Source: Propionibacterium cyclohexanicum
Lineage (GTDB): Bacteria; Actinomycetota; Actinomycetes; Propionibacteriales; Propionibacteriaceae
Direction: 5' to 3'
NCBI RefSeq assembly: GCF_900111365.1
Contig: NZ_FOGZ01000009.1
Coordinates: 1 to 64,000, forward strand
Length of the DNA stretch: 64,000 bases
Shown in pieces: positions 47,681 to 57,810 of the stretch (position 1 is its first letter; each line of letters begins with the position of its first letter). A program made the translations under genes and the position numbers. The notes under the pieces were generated by a model. It had not been told where the DNA came from. It ran no database searches and saw only the letters and a program-made list of their open reading frames with translations.

Positions 47681-49294
47681 TCAGTGTGAGGCCCGGCGAC
47701 GACGCTTCGCCGAGGGCCTGGTGACGGTCTGGCCTGCTGCCGCCAGCGCGTCGCGGCGCCGGCGCGCCATCTCCGCCAGCGCGTCGGCAAGCTCGATCTG
47801 GCCGGGCCGGGGGGCCATGGCGTCGACTCTCAGCCCGTGCTCCTCGCAGGCCTCGACGGTTGCCGGGCCGATGGCGACCACCAGCGTCTGGGCGTGCGGC
47901 TTGCCCGCGATGCCCACAAGATTGCGCACCGTGGTGGAGGACGTGAACGCCACCGCGTCGAAGCGCCCGCTCTTGATGGCCTCGCGGGTCTCCAACGGCG
48001 GGGGGGCAGCCCGGACCGTCCGGTAGGCAGTCACATCGTCGACTTCCCAGCCCAATTCTGTCAGGCCGACTGCGAGCGGCTCGGTGGCGATATCGGCCCG
48101 GGGAACGAACACCTTGTTGATCGGATCGAGCACCTCGTCATAGGCCGGGAACTCGCCGGCGAGCCCGGCGACCGTCTGTACTGTGCTGGGACTGAGATCG
48201 GGCGCAATGCCCCAGGTATGCAGCGCGGACGCGGTGTCAGCCCCCACCGTGGCGATGCGCAGTCCCGAAAGCGCCCGGGAGTCGAGCCCGTATTCCTCGA
48301 GTTTCCCGAAGACGGCCCGGACAGCATGCGCGCTGGTGAACACGACCCACTCGTAGCGTCCGTCGACCATGCCCCTGACTGCCTTGTCGAGCTGCTGGGG
48401 GTTGCGCGGCGGCTCCACCGAGATGGTGGCCACCTCCTCGCTGACCGCCCCGTGCAGACGCAGGCGTTCGACGAGCCGACGGCAGTCGGCTCCGGTGCGG
48501 GGAACGAGCACCCGCCAGCCGAACAACGGCTTGCTCTCGTACCAGTCCAGTGCCTCGTCGCGCTCGGCGGCCGGACCGAGCACAAGGAAGATCGGCTCGT
48601 CGTCCACCGCCTGCTCGCGAGCCACCTTCTCGACCTTCCCGAGCGTCGCGAGCACCGAATGCTGGCGCGGTGTCGCCGCCCCGGTCGTCACCAGGACGGG
48701 CTCGTCCTTGGCCCGGCCCGCCTGCACCGCACCGGCCACCACGCCGGGTAGCTGGGAGGGCCCGCAGCTCAGTGTGACGCTGCCCTGGGCAGGCAGGTCG
48801 ACCATATGGGCGTCGTCGGGTACGGCGACCAGCTGCACAGCATGGCCCGGGAAGCTCACACCGGCCAGGGTTGGCGTCGCCGTGAGCATGGGCACGCCCG
48901 GCACGATGTCGATGGGGCAGCCTGCCCGCGCGCAGGCCTGTGCTTCGCCGGCGATGCCCGCCTCGATGAGCGGATCGCCAGCGACCAGACGCGCGACGCT
49001 TCGCCCTTCGGAGGCGCTCTTCACCTCGAAATCGACGACATCGGGCAGCTCGGCCAGGAAATGCGTGTCCTCACGGGTCGGCAGTTCTACACCGGCATCA
49101 TCGAGCACTGCACGCAAGGGCTTGGTGGTGATGAGCAGATCGGCCTCGCGAAGCGCTCGGGCACCGGCAAGGGTGAGGAAATCCGCCGAGTTGGGGTCGA
49201 CTCCGATGAACGCGATTCTCCCGCCGGTGGTCGCAGTGACCGCCCCGCTGAATTCCTCGGTCTCGCTGATCGTCTCGTCATTCAGCTGGCTCAT
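47681..49294 (-). CDS. hemD: Methyltransferase-like/uroporphyrinogen-III synthase fusion
   Basis: 537 aa. The N-terminal half (about 25-260) has the fold pattern of uroporphyrinogen-III methyltransferase (FLTLAGARALREADLLI, VPGVPMLTATPTLAG) but the SAM-binding GxGPGDP is replaced by GVDPNSADF, and the RLKxGDPxxFGR motif by RLVAGDPLIEAG. The C-terminal half is HemD (about 270-515; VVFTSAHAVRAVF, VAFTSSTTVRNL), which closes hydroxymethylbilane to uroporphyrinogen III. The HemD half looks functional, the other doubtful. The remaining hem genes are not in the window. Downstream of bS22. Confidence 0.88.
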   Translation of the reverse strand: MSQLNDETISETEEFSGAVTATTGGRIAFIGVDPNSADFLTLAGARALREADLLITTKPLRAVLDDAGVELPTREDTHFLAELPDVVDFEVKSASEGRSVARLVAGDPLIEAGIAGEAQACARAGCPIDIVPGVPMLTATPTLAGVSFPGHAVQLVAVPDDAHMVDLPAQGSVTLSCGPSQLPGVVAGAVQAGRAKDEPVLVTTGAATPRQHSVLATLGKVEKVAREQAVDDEPIFLVLGPAAERDEALDWYESKPLFGWRVLVPRTGADCRRLVERLRLHGAVSEEVATISVEPPRNPQQLDKAVRGMVDGRYEWVVFTSAHAVRAVFGKLEEYGLDSRALSGLRIATVGADTASALHTWGIAPDLSPSTVQTVAGLAGEFPAYDEVLDPINKVFVPRADIATEPLAVGLTELGWEVDDVTAYRTVRAAPPPLETREAIKSGRFDAVAFTSSTTVRNLVGIAGKPHAQTLVVAIGPATVEACEEHGLRVDAMAPRPGQIELADALAEMARRRRDALAAAGQTVTRPSAKRRRRASH

Positions 49295-49336
49295 TGAGCG
49301 CTTTGCCTCCCAGAGTGTTCGCTGGCCAGATGCGCA

Positions 49337-49352
49337 CTCGGCCCTTGCCGAG
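49337..49352. terminator. Small hairpin between bS22 and hemD genes
   Basis: CTCGGC-CCTT-GCCGAG, a perfect 6-bp stem in the 116-base spacer. It may lessen read-through from the bS22 gene or protect its message. Confidence 0.4.
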
Positions 49353-49410
49353 CAGACCACTGGCAGGTGTCACTGCGCGGCCATCGGCCTGTTCCTCGCG
49401 GGATCTGCGA

Positions 49411-49512
49411 TTACTTTCCGGCGCGACGGCGCTGAATGCGCGTCTTCTTGAGGAGCTTGCGATGCTTCTTCTTCGCCATCCTCTTGCGACGCTTCTTGAT
49501 GACCGAACCCAC
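49411..49512 (-). CDS. 30S ribosomal protein bS22 (AURKAIP1/COX24-like)
   Basis: 33 aa: GTG start, then [20 protein letters not shown] and [12 protein letters not shown], nearly all Lys/Arg. This is the tiny actinobacterial ribosomal protein seen in mycobacterial 30S structures. AAAGG lies 6 bases before the GTG. In Mycobacterium it also lies close to proC, as here. A longer open frame upstream has no ribosome binding site. Confidence 0.92.
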   Translation of the reverse strand: MGSVIKKRRKRMAKKKHRKLLKKTRIQRRRAGK

Positions 49513-49557
49513 AGTTGACCTTTCGTGCCTCCGGAGCGGATCGGGCTGCCGCACAGT

Positions 49558-49575
49558 CAGTGCCGCACGGCACTG
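49558..49575. repeat. 18-bp perfect palindrome upstream of bS22
   Basis: CAGTGCCG-CA-CGGCACTG lies in the leader of the bS22 gene, between its start and a likely -10 (TAGACT on the minus strand, 49691-49696). It could be an operator or a leader hairpin. The rest of this 235-base spacer shows nothing else. Confidence 0.5.
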
Positions 49576-49748
49576 CCCGCAACAACCCCGCCCCGACTTG
49601 CTCAATGGATGGAATGCTGCCCGGCCCGGTCGCGCTGCGCGCCGGGCGGGCCGGCTCATCACGCGTCCTGACAACTGGGTGAACGGAAGGAGTCTACCCT
49701 GTGTGCGCGGCGGCGCGAAAACTCACGGCTGCGCGCCTGGCGCTCGCC

Positions 49749-50624
49749 TCACCGGGAGCCAGCGTCCGCGGCGGCCTGGGCACCCAGCTCCGCGCTGCGG
49801 CGGGCACATGCCGCAACGGCGTCCTGGATGGCGCAGCGCAGCCCGCGATCGTCGAGTGCGCGCAATGCCGCAGCAGTGGTGCCGCCCGGCGAGGTGACCG
49901 CTTCGCGGAGCAGGGTGGGGTGGGTTCCCGTCTCGTCGAGCAGCCGCGCGGAGCCGAGGAGGGTCTGAACGGCCAGCTCGGTGGCGAGCGGTCGCGCCAG
50001 GCCCTGGGTGACGCCGGCTTCCACCAGCGCCTCGACGAAGTAGAAGACATAGGCCGGCCCCGAGCCCGAGATGGCGGCCAGGGCATCCTGCTGGGATTCG
50101 GGTATCACCACGGCCTTGCCCACTGCCGACATCACGGCGATGGCGGCAGCCACATCCGCGTCGCTGGCCGAGCTCCCGCCCGAGACTCCCGAGATGGCGG
50201 CGCCCACGCTGGCGGGGGTGTTCGGCATCACCCTGATCACCGCAGTGCCCTGCGGCAACCGCGATTCGAGCAGGGCGCAGCTGAGCCCGGCGCACAGGCT
50301 CACGACGATGGTCCCCTCCCCCACGGCAGGCTCGATCTCATCGCACACCGCCAGCGCCTGTGCCGGCTTGACGCCCAGTACGACGACATCGGCCCACTGG
50401 GCAGCGGAGGGATTGTCGTCGAATGCCAGCACCTTGAGTTCCCGGGAGAGCTTCTCACGGGTGGCGGCGCCATGGCTCGTCACGCCGATGGTGCGCGGAT
50501 CCCGGCCGGCCGCAACCAGACCGCGGGCGATGGTCCCACCCATCGTTCCGGCGCCGAGGAAGGCAAGGTGCTGGCCTGCTGGCCGCTCATCGGTGGGTTC
50601 GGGGAGCCGTTCGCCGGCGGCCAC
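49749..50624 (-). CDS. proC: Pyrroline-5-carboxylate reductase
   Basis: 291 aa. NADPH motif FLGAGTMGGTIARGL, then VVLGVKPAQ, VIRVMPNTPASVG and the C-terminal SGSGPAYVFYFVEAL and VTSPGGTTAAAL, all classical ProC. It makes proline from pyrroline-5-carboxylate. The GTG at 50624 begins one base after the asd stop, behind GCGGGGG. A proline dehydrogenase gene is nearby. Confidence 0.95.
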   Translation of the reverse strand: MAAGERLPEPTDERPAGQHLAFLGAGTMGGTIARGLVAAGRDPRTIGVTSHGAATREKLSRELKVLAFDDNPSAAQWADVVVLGVKPAQALAVCDEIEPAVGEGTIVVSLCAGLSCALLESRLPQGTAVIRVMPNTPASVGAAISGVSGGSSASDADVAAAIAVMSAVGKAVVIPESQQDALAAISGSGPAYVFYFVEALVEAGVTQGLARPLATELAVQTLLGSARLLDETGTHPTLLREAVTSPGGTTAAALRALDDRGLRCAIQDAVAACARRSAELGAQAAADAGSR

Positions 50625-50625
50625 G

Positions 50626-51666
<1,041 letters not shown>

Positions 51667-51743
51667 CTATCTGTGCGGCCGGGGGCCGGGCATGTGCGCA
51701 CCATGGGGCACCAGGGCCTGCCCGGCCCCGCACCCCGGATCGT

Positions 51744-52550
51744 TCACAGGCCCGGCAGATGGCTCTTCAGCAGGGCGTAGCCGACGAAACTGAACACATC
51801 GAGCAGGGTGTGCGCGACGACGAGCGGCCACAGCCTCCGGGTGCGCTGCCAGTACCAGCCGAAGGCCAGCCCCATGACGACATTGCCGAGAAAACCGCCG
51901 AATCCCTGGTAGAGGTGATAGCTGCCGCGGATCAGTGCGCTCACCACTGATGCCGCTCGCGGATCCCAGCCACACTGTCGCCAGCGCGTGAGCAGATAGC
52001 CGATCATGACGACCTCTTCGAGCAGGCCGTTCGCGAAGGCGGCCAGCACGTACAGCGGCACCGTCCACCAGTGCGCGCTGAGATTGGCCGGGGCGACGGT
52101 GGTGTTGATGCCCAGGGACCGCGAGGCAAAGTACAGGCCCAGCCCGGGAATGCCGATGGCGGCGGTGATCGCCAGACCCATGAGGCCATCGCGGCCGAGC
52201 CGATGTGCGTCCAAGCCGATGGCCCGCCACGGTGGGCGTCCCGGTGGCCGGACGTTCATCAGCAGGTACAGCGCCAGGGGCACCGGAGCGGCGAGGAATA
52301 GGTAGTCGGTGAGCTTGTACGCCAGATCCAGCCAGGGACGCTCGGGTGTGACCGAGTTGTTCATGGTGGTGACCTGCTGGTTCAGCGGGGGCCCGGCCGT
52401 CAGCTTGTCCAGCAGGGAGAGCACCGAGTAGACCGCCGACTGGCCGAGGCAGATGGCCAGCAGGGCGACCGTCTCCAGCCCCAGGTGCGAGCGCCCGGTG
52501 GCCGGCCGGGCGCCGTGCGGAACCGCCAGCGGTGCGAGATGCTCGCTCAT
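51744..52550 (-). CDS. CPBP-family intramembrane protein (CAAX-protease like)
   Basis: 268 aa, about seven membrane helices. The CPBP motifs appear as LLEEVVMIGY (the usual Arg of EExxxR is Ile), RGSYHLYQG, and VVAHTLLDVFSF. The Glu and His metal ligands are kept, so protease activity is possible but altered. The ATG shares a base with the preceding stop (TGATG). Function unknown. Confidence 0.82.
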   Translation of the reverse strand: MSEHLAPLAVPHGARPATGRSHLGLETVALLAICLGQSAVYSVLSLLDKLTAGPPLNQQVTTMNNSVTPERPWLDLAYKLTDYLFLAAPVPLALYLLMNVRPPGRPPWRAIGLDAHRLGRDGLMGLAITAAIGIPGLGLYFASRSLGINTTVAPANLSAHWWTVPLYVLAAFANGLLEEVVMIGYLLTRWRQCGWDPRAASVVSALIRGSYHLYQGFGGFLGNVVMGLAFGWYWQRTRRLWPLVVAHTLLDVFSFVGYALLKSHLPGL

Positions 52551-53476
52551 CAGTGCCGGCTGACCAGGCTGCGGGCATACAGCGCTGCACTGTCGGGACG
52601 CTGCAGCACCCGACGCAGGAAGTAGTCGTACCAGTTGGGCCCGAAGGGCAGTTGGGTACGCATCGTGCACCCGATGTCGGCGAGGCGCCGCTGTTCCAGC
52701 GGCCGCACGCCGAGCAGCATCTGGAATTCGCACTCACTGGGGCCCCGGTGGAAACGGCGGGCCAGGTCGAGGCTGATCTCCACCAGGCGCGGATCGTGGC
52801 TGGCCACCACCGGGCGGGCCCCAGAATCCATCAGCACCCGTAGGCAGCGCACGAAGGAGAGGTCGATGTCGTGGCGCCTCGAGAAAGCCGGCTCGTCGCT
52901 GGTGCGCCAGCCCCCCTTGCTCAGCCGTATCCGCAGCCCCTCGCCCGCCAGCGCCCGGCAGTCCGCCTCGGTTCGGCGCAACATGGCCAGCAGTTCCACG
53001 CCGACGCCCGGATGGTCCATGCGCAGTTCGCGGACGATGTCGAGGGTCCGCTCGACGCCCGCCTCGGGTGGCGTGTCGACTGTCACCGTGGCGCCGCTGT
53101 TGCCCGCGAGCCGGCAGATGGCGCGCAGCCGGTCCATCGCTCCGGCCGGGCGCGGACCCGGCCCCGACAGGCCCAGGGCGTCGAGCTTCACAGTGAGATC
53201 GGAGCCCTCTGCCAGCCCGTGCTTTTCGAGGGCGCCCAGCACATCGACGCAGATCTGTGCACTGGCGGCGGCCTCCTGCGGTGTCGCGGCCGGCGCACGG
53301 AGCGGATCGATGCTCACCACCAGCCCCTTGCGGTGACGTTCGGCCACCACGAGAAGCAGTTCGTCGAGACTCTCGCCGGCAACATAGCGATGGAACAGCT
53401 CCCGCCCGGCGGGCGAGCGTGTGACGAATCGCTGGGCGCGCTCGCTGCGGGCCAGGTCGATCACCCGGTCAGACAC
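52550..53476 (-). CDS. Proline dehydrogenase
   Basis: 308 aa, a monofunctional PRODH barrel. Recognisable parts are LTVKLDALGL, RIRLSKGGW and the C-terminal FGPNWYDYFLRRVLQRP, which binds proline. It oxidises proline to pyrroline-5-carboxylate using FAD. No P5C dehydrogenase is adjacent. GTG start overlapping the previous stop. Confidence 0.9.
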   Translation of the reverse strand: MSDRVIDLARSERAQRFVTRSPAGRELFHRYVAGESLDELLLVVAERHRKGLVVSIDPLRAPAATPQEAAASAQICVDVLGALEKHGLAEGSDLTVKLDALGLSGPGPRPAGAMDRLRAICRLAGNSGATVTVDTPPEAGVERTLDIVRELRMDHPGVGVELLAMLRRTEADCRALAGEGLRIRLSKGGWRTSDEPAFSRRHDIDLSFVRCLRVLMDSGARPVVASHDPRLVEISLDLARRFHRGPSECEFQMLLGVRPLEQRRLADIGCTMRTQLPFGPNWYDYFLRRVLQRPDSAALYARSLVSRH

Positions 53477-54311
53477 TGGTCCGGGTCTCCGGCTGTGCGC
53501 GCGCCAGGTGCTCGCGCGTCTGGGCGAGCACCTGGGTGAGGCTCGCGAGCCGCTCGTCGTGGTTCTCGGCGCGCCGGGTGTTCACCTCCAGCACGATATG
53601 ACCCTGGTATTCGCTGCGGGCAAGGTACTCGACCAGCCCCCAGGCGTCCTGCTCACCCTCGCCGGGCATCAGGTGCTCGTCCAGCGGTGAGCCGCTGCCG
53701 TCGGTGAGGTGGACGTGGCGAAGCCGGGGCCCCCACGTGCGCGCCATGTCCAGCGCCTGGCGCTTCGAGGTGGCAGCGTGGGACAGGTCGAGGGTGAGGG
53801 CGTCGTAGTCGAGTTCGGTGGGATCCCAGCCGGGCAGATAGGCCTGGAAGTAGCGCCCGGGCGTGCGCCACGGATACATGTTCTCCACGGCCACCGTCAC
53901 GCCGGTCTGTTCGGAGATCTCGCGGACTCCCTCGACGAACTCGGCCGCGTAGGCGCGCTGCCATCGCAGCGGCGGGTGCAGGACGACCACATCGGCACCC
54001 AGATCGATCGCCGCAGCGCATGAGTGGCGCACCTTGTCCCATGGGCCAGGGCCCCAGACATTCTGGGTGAGCAGCAGGCAGGGCGCATGGATGGCCACCA
54101 CCGGCATCGTGTACTGCGTGGACAAGCGTGCCAGATAGGGCACGTCGGCGCTCGCGGCGTCGATGCCGACCATCACCTCCACGCCGTCGTAGCCGGCCTC
54201 CGCGGCGATCGCGAAACACTCCGCGGTGTGCTCCGGGTAGACGCTGGAGGTACTCAGGGCCACGTCCGGACGCGAAATGTGCGCGGAACCGAGCTGGGGT
54301 TTGCTGACCAC
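53469..54311 (-). CDS. Sugar-phosphate isomerase/epimerase-like TIM barrel protein
   Basis: 280 aa, AP-endonuclease-2/xylose-isomerase-like barrel. Metal-site segments VVLHPPL, VAVENMYPW, LTLDLSHAA, HVHLTDGSG and IVLEVNTR are in the expected order. Members isomerise sugars or open nucleotides; nothing specifies the substrate. GTG start; coupled to the proline dehydrogenase gene. Confidence 0.85.
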   Translation of the reverse strand: MVSKPQLGSAHISRPDVALSTSSVYPEHTAECFAIAAEAGYDGVEVMVGIDAASADVPYLARLSTQYTMPVVAIHAPCLLLTQNVWGPGPWDKVRHSCAAAIDLGADVVVLHPPLRWQRAYAAEFVEGVREISEQTGVTVAVENMYPWRTPGRYFQAYLPGWDPTELDYDALTLDLSHAATSKRQALDMARTWGPRLRHVHLTDGSGSPLDEHLMPGEGEQDAWGLVEYLARSEYQGHIVLEVNTRRAENHDERLASLTQVLAQTREHLARAQPETRTSV

Positions 54312-54427
54312 CCCTCAACCGTAATCGACCCGCCAAGGTGGCGCCCAATTCGTGGCCCCAGCTGCCCTGTCAAGCCCTTGAGGCACCCCATTTCGCGAAT
54401 CGGAATGGGGATTGAGACAATGACGGC

Positions 54428-55066
54428 ATGCATGTCGACCATCTCACGTTCGCCGCTGGACCCGAAGGCCTCGCCTCCACAGTCAGCCGACTAGGTCGAC
54501 TCCTCGGTGAGGATTTCAAGGACGGCGGCTTCCACCCCCGTTTCGGCACCCGGAACAACATCCTGCCGCTGACCCAGGGCCGCTACATCGAGGTCGCCGA
54601 AGTGCTCGACCACCCGGTGGCCGAGAAGGCCGTCTACGGACAGGCCGTGCGGGCCCGCTCCGAGGTGGGCGGGGGATGGCTCGGCTGGGTGATCTCGGTG
54701 GACGATCTGAGCCCGATCGAACACCGGCTGGAGCGCGAGGCAGTCATCGGTTCTCGCCACTTCCCCGACGGGCGACTGCTGGAATGGCGGCAGGTCGGCG
54801 TCAAGGGGCTCATGACCGATCCGCAGTTGCCCTATTTCGTCACCTGGAACAGCCCGGCAGATGTGCTTCCCTCGGCACTGCCCGGCGACATCTCGCTGAC
54901 TGCCCTTGAGATCGCGGGCTCGCGCCAGCGCGTCGAAGAGTGGATCGGCCACCAGCTGCCGGATGTCTTCGACGGTGTCACGATCGATTTCACCTCACCG
55001 AACGGCCACCCAGGCATCAACGCCGCCATCTTCGCGACGCCCGAAAGAGGGCTCGTCCGCATCTGA
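54428..55066 (+). CDS. Glyoxalase-like (VOC fold) domain protein
   Basis: 212 aa. MHVDHLTFAAGPEGLAS and HPRFGTRNNILPL are typical of the glyoxalase-like domain family found in actinobacteria; the second half repeats the fold weakly (SLTALEIAG). Possible metal ligands are His4 and a Glu of the RYIEVAEV strand. No substrate known. It stands alone before radA. Confidence 0.8.
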   Translation: MHVDHLTFAAGPEGLASTVSRLGRLLGEDFKDGGFHPRFGTRNNILPLTQGRYIEVAEVLDHPVAEKAVYGQAVRARSEVGGGWLGWVISVDDLSPIEHRLEREAVIGSRHFPDGRLLEWRQVGVKGLMTDPQLPYFVTWNSPADVLPSALPGDISLTALEIAGSRQRVEEWIGHQLPDVFDGVTIDFTSPNGHPGINAAIFATPERGLVRI

Positions 55067-55108
55067 GCCAGGCTGGCGTCGCCACCGGTTCCTGTCAGCG
55101 CCCGCCGA

Positions 55109-55114
55109 TAGCGT
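55109..55114 (+). promoter_or_regulatory. -10 element for a leaderless radA message
   Basis: TAGCGT, 6 bases before the radA ATG and with no ribosome binding site between, which fits leaderless transcription. Confidence 0.45.
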
Positions 55115-55120
55115 GGTGCC

Positions 55121-56548
55121 ATGGCCAGGAAGCAGCAGGACGACTACCAGTGCACCGAGTGCGGTGCCACGAGCACCCGCTGGGTGGGTCGCTGCCCGCA
55201 GTGCCAGACCTGGGGCAGCGTCGTGGAACGCAGCGGCCCACCATCCCGGGTGGCGGTCGACATTGCTGCCCCCCACAGTGCTGCCCTGCCCATTGGCGAG
55301 GTGTCCACCCAGGCGGCGGATCGCACGCTGACCGGCATGGAAGAGCTCGACCGGGTGCTTGGCGGCGGATTGGTGCCCGGTGCCGTCGTGCTGCTGGCAG
55401 GCGAGCCCGGAGTGGGGAAGTCCACGCTGCTGCTGGAGGTGGCTGCCCGATGGGCGCGCGGCGGGCGCCGCACGCTGTACATCACCGGCGAGGAGTCCGC
55501 GTCACAGGTGCGCCTTCGAGCGACGCGCACCAATGCGCTCGCCGACAGTCTCTACTTGGCCGCCGAGAACGACCTGGGCACGATCCTGGGACACATTGAG
55601 CAGGTGCGCCCCAGTCTCATGGTGCTCGACTCGGTCCAGACGGTGGGTGCGGCGCAGACCGAGGGCATCATCGGTGGCACCACGCAGATTCGTGAGGTGA
55701 CCACCGCCCTGGTGCGGACCGCCAAGCAGCGTGACATGGCAGTGGTGATCGTCGGCCACGTCACGAAGGACGGCGGGATAGCCGGACCGCGCACCCTCGA
55801 GCATCTCGTCGATGTCGTGCTGGCATTCGAGGGCGACCGGCACTCCGGTTTCCGCATGGTCCGGGCCACCAAGAACCGTTTCGGGCCAGCCGATGAGGTG
55901 GGTTGCTTCGAGATGGCCGAGGCCGGCATCGTCGAAGTGCCCGATCCCTCGGGGCTGTTCATCACCCGATATGAGGAGCCGCTGCCAGGCACCTGTGTCA
56001 CCGTGACGATGGAGGGCCGCCGCCCCCTGCTGTCCGAGATCCAGGCTCTCGTGGCTCCGGTACCGAACGAGACACCCGCCCGGAGGGTGACCAATGGGAT
56101 CGACTTCTCCCGTGTGGCAATGGTGCTCGCTGTACTGCAGCGCAAGGCCCATCTGCCGCTGAGCAGGAACGACGTCTACGTGAGTACGGTGGGCGGGGCG
56201 CGGATAACCGACCCGAGCGCGGATCTCGCGGTGGCTCTTGCGGTGGCCTCGGCCGCAGTCGAGCGCAACTTCCCCCGGCGGGTGCTCGCGATGGGCGAGG
56301 TGGGCCTGGCCGGCGATCTTCGCCGGGTGCCCGGGTTGGAGCGCCGGGTCGCCGAAGCCGACCGGCTCGGTTTCGAGCTGGCGCTCGTGCCAGCGAACAG
56401 CCGCGACCGCACTGCGTCACGGCCGAAACTGCGCAATCTCGAAGTGGTCGAGGTGTCCAGCGTCGCCCAGGCCCTGGGGGTGCTCGACCTGCGGCGTGCC
56501 GAACGGGGGCAGGCCCAGACAGCGGGGATGAGGGCGGTCCAGGTGTGA
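55121..56548 (+). CDS. radA: DNA repair protein RadA
   Basis: 475 aa. An N-terminal zinc finger (CTECG and CPQC), a RecA-like ATPase with Walker A AGEPGVGKSTLL, the RadA-specific KNRFG motif (KNRFGPADEVG), and a Lon-like C-terminal domain. It acts in branch migration during recombination. Its last codons and stop form part of a four-fold tandem repeat. Confidence 0.96.
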   Translation: MARKQQDDYQCTECGATSTRWVGRCPQCQTWGSVVERSGPPSRVAVDIAAPHSAALPIGEVSTQAADRTLTGMEELDRVLGGGLVPGAVVLLAGEPGVGKSTLLLEVAARWARGGRRTLYITGEESASQVRLRATRTNALADSLYLAAENDLGTILGHIEQVRPSLMVLDSVQTVGAAQTEGIIGGTTQIREVTTALVRTAKQRDMAVVIVGHVTKDGGIAGPRTLEHLVDVVLAFEGDRHSGFRMVRATKNRFGPADEVGCFEMAEAGIVEVPDPSGLFITRYEEPLPGTCVTVTMEGRRPLLSEIQALVAPVPNETPARRVTNGIDFSRVAMVLAVLQRKAHLPLSRNDVYVSTVGGARITDPSADLAVALAVASAAVERNFPRRVLAMGEVGLAGDLRRVPGLERRVAEADRLGFELALVPANSRDRTASRPKLRNLEVVEVSSVAQALGVLDLRRAERGQAQTAGMRAVQV

Positions 56549-56647
56549 GGGCTTGCGCCCCACGGTCCAGGTGTGAGGGCTTGCGCCCCACGGTCCAGGT
56601 GTGAGGGCTTGCGCCCCACGGTCCAGGTGTGAGGGCTTGCGCCCCAC
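56536..56647. repeat. Four exact 28-bp tandem repeats at the end of radA
   Basis: The unit starts GGTCCAGGTGTGAGGGCTTG and ends CGCCCCAC; four copies follow without a gap or mismatch. The first contains the radA stop codon. Each unit can form a small hairpin (GTG-A-GGGC, TTGC loop, GCCCCAC), so the array may also act as a multiple terminator. The perfect identity suggests recent expansion. Confidence 0.92.
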
Positions 56648-56896
56648 GGTGTACGCGCTCCTGGTGAGCATGTTCTCTGCGAGGATCGTGCTCGCCTTCG
56701 CTGGCACGGATCTGCCTGCCTCGCACAGTTTTCCTGGGCGAGATGTGCCTGGGCGAACCAGCCCCGGCGGCAGACGACGCCAGCCGATCCCTCTCGCGGC
56801 TGCGCCGGTCTCACCATGGCCTCGCAGGGTGACCGACAGTGCGTCAGAAGGCCCAACCACCAGCCTCCTTCAGGCGCTCGACACTACACTCACCGC
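56648..56896. other. Spacer between radA repeats and mutY
   Basis: About 250 bases with no gene I can support. It ends with a TACACT -10 (56885-56890) 6 bases before the mutY GTG, suggesting a leaderless message. Confidence 0.4.
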
Positions 56897-57784
56897 GTGT
56901 CCCAGACCTTCGAGATGCGCCGCGCGGCGGTGGTCGCGGCAGTGAACCAGTGGTATGCCGCCTCTGCTCGCCCACTGCCCTGGCGTGAGCCAGGCACCAC
57001 CGCCTGGGGCATCGTGGTGAGCGAGTTCATGGCCCAGCAGACGCCGGTGGCCCGGGTGATAGAGCCCTGGCGCGCATGGATGCACCGCTGGCCCACCCCT
57101 GCCGCACTGGCCGCCAGCGCTCCCGCTGAGGCCGTGCTCGCCTGGGGACGCCTGGGCTACCCGCGCCGGGCACTGCGCCTGCACGCCACGGCAGTCGTCA
57201 TCGTCGAGCAGCACGGCGGCCGGGTACCCCGCACGCTGCCCGAACTACGGGCGCTGCCGGGGGTCGGCGAATACACCGCGGCCGCTGTCGCCAGCTTCGC
57301 GTTCGGCGCACGCGCCGTCGTGCTCGACACCAATGTCCGTCGCGTGCTCGCCCGCATCGATGCCGGCCAGCAGTTCCCAGCCAACTCCACCACAGCCGCG
57401 GAGCGGGCCATGGCGGATCGATGGCTGCCCGCCGACCCCGCTGCGGCATCGCGCTGGGCGGCCGCGTCGATGGAGCTGGGTGCCCTGGTGTGTACCGCCG
57501 CGGCGCCGCGCTGCGGCATCTGCCCGGCCGCGCAGCACTGTGCCTGGCTGCGGGCCGGACGTCCCGCCCACGACGGCCCGGCGAGGCGCGCACAGAGATA
57601 CTCCGGCACCGACCGGCAGGCGCGCGGGCGCCTGCTCGAGGCGCTGCGCACTGCTCCCGGGGGCGTGCAGATCGGCCTGCTGCTGGCACAGTGGCCAGCC
57701 GACCCCGACCAGGCCCACCGTGCTCTGGACGGTCTCCTCGCAGACGGGCTGGCGCACCGCAGTGGGGAAGTCGTCACGCTGTGA
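56897..57784 (+). CDS. mutY: A/G-specific adenine glycosylase
   Basis: 295 aa, the short form without a large C-terminal domain. SEFMAQQTPV holds the catalytic Glu, LPGVGEYTAAAV the helix-hairpin-helix, VLDTNVRRVLAR the catalytic Asp, and the Fe4S4 cluster Cys are spaced C-x6-C-x2-C-x5-C in CTAAAPRCGICPAAQHC. It removes adenine opposite 8-oxoguanine. The GTG was chosen for the -10 just before it; the ATG six codons on is possible. Confidence 0.92.
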   Translation: MSQTFEMRRAAVVAAVNQWYAASARPLPWREPGTTAWGIVVSEFMAQQTPVARVIEPWRAWMHRWPTPAALAASAPAEAVLAWGRLGYPRRALRLHATAVVIVEQHGGRVPRTLPELRALPGVGEYTAAAVASFAFGARAVVLDTNVRRVLARIDAGQQFPANSTTAAERAMADRWLPADPAAASRWAAASMELGALVCTAAAPRCGICPAAQHCAWLRAGRPAHDGPARRAQRYSGTDRQARGRLLEALRTAPGGVQIGLLLAQWPADPDQAHRALDGLLADGLAHRSGEVVTL

Positions 57785-57798
57785 GCCCTGCCCCGGCC

Positions 57799-57804
57799 TA
57801 TACT
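57799..57804 (+). promoter_or_regulatory. -10 element of the thiM operon
   Basis: TATACT, about 10 bases ahead of the TPP riboswitch and 15 bases after the mutY stop. Confidence 0.6.
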
Positions 57805-57810
57805 GGCCGG

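Noticed and set aside
56536-56647. CRISPR-like array
   Set aside because: The repeats adjoin directly with no spacers and no cas genes; it is a simple tandem repeat.
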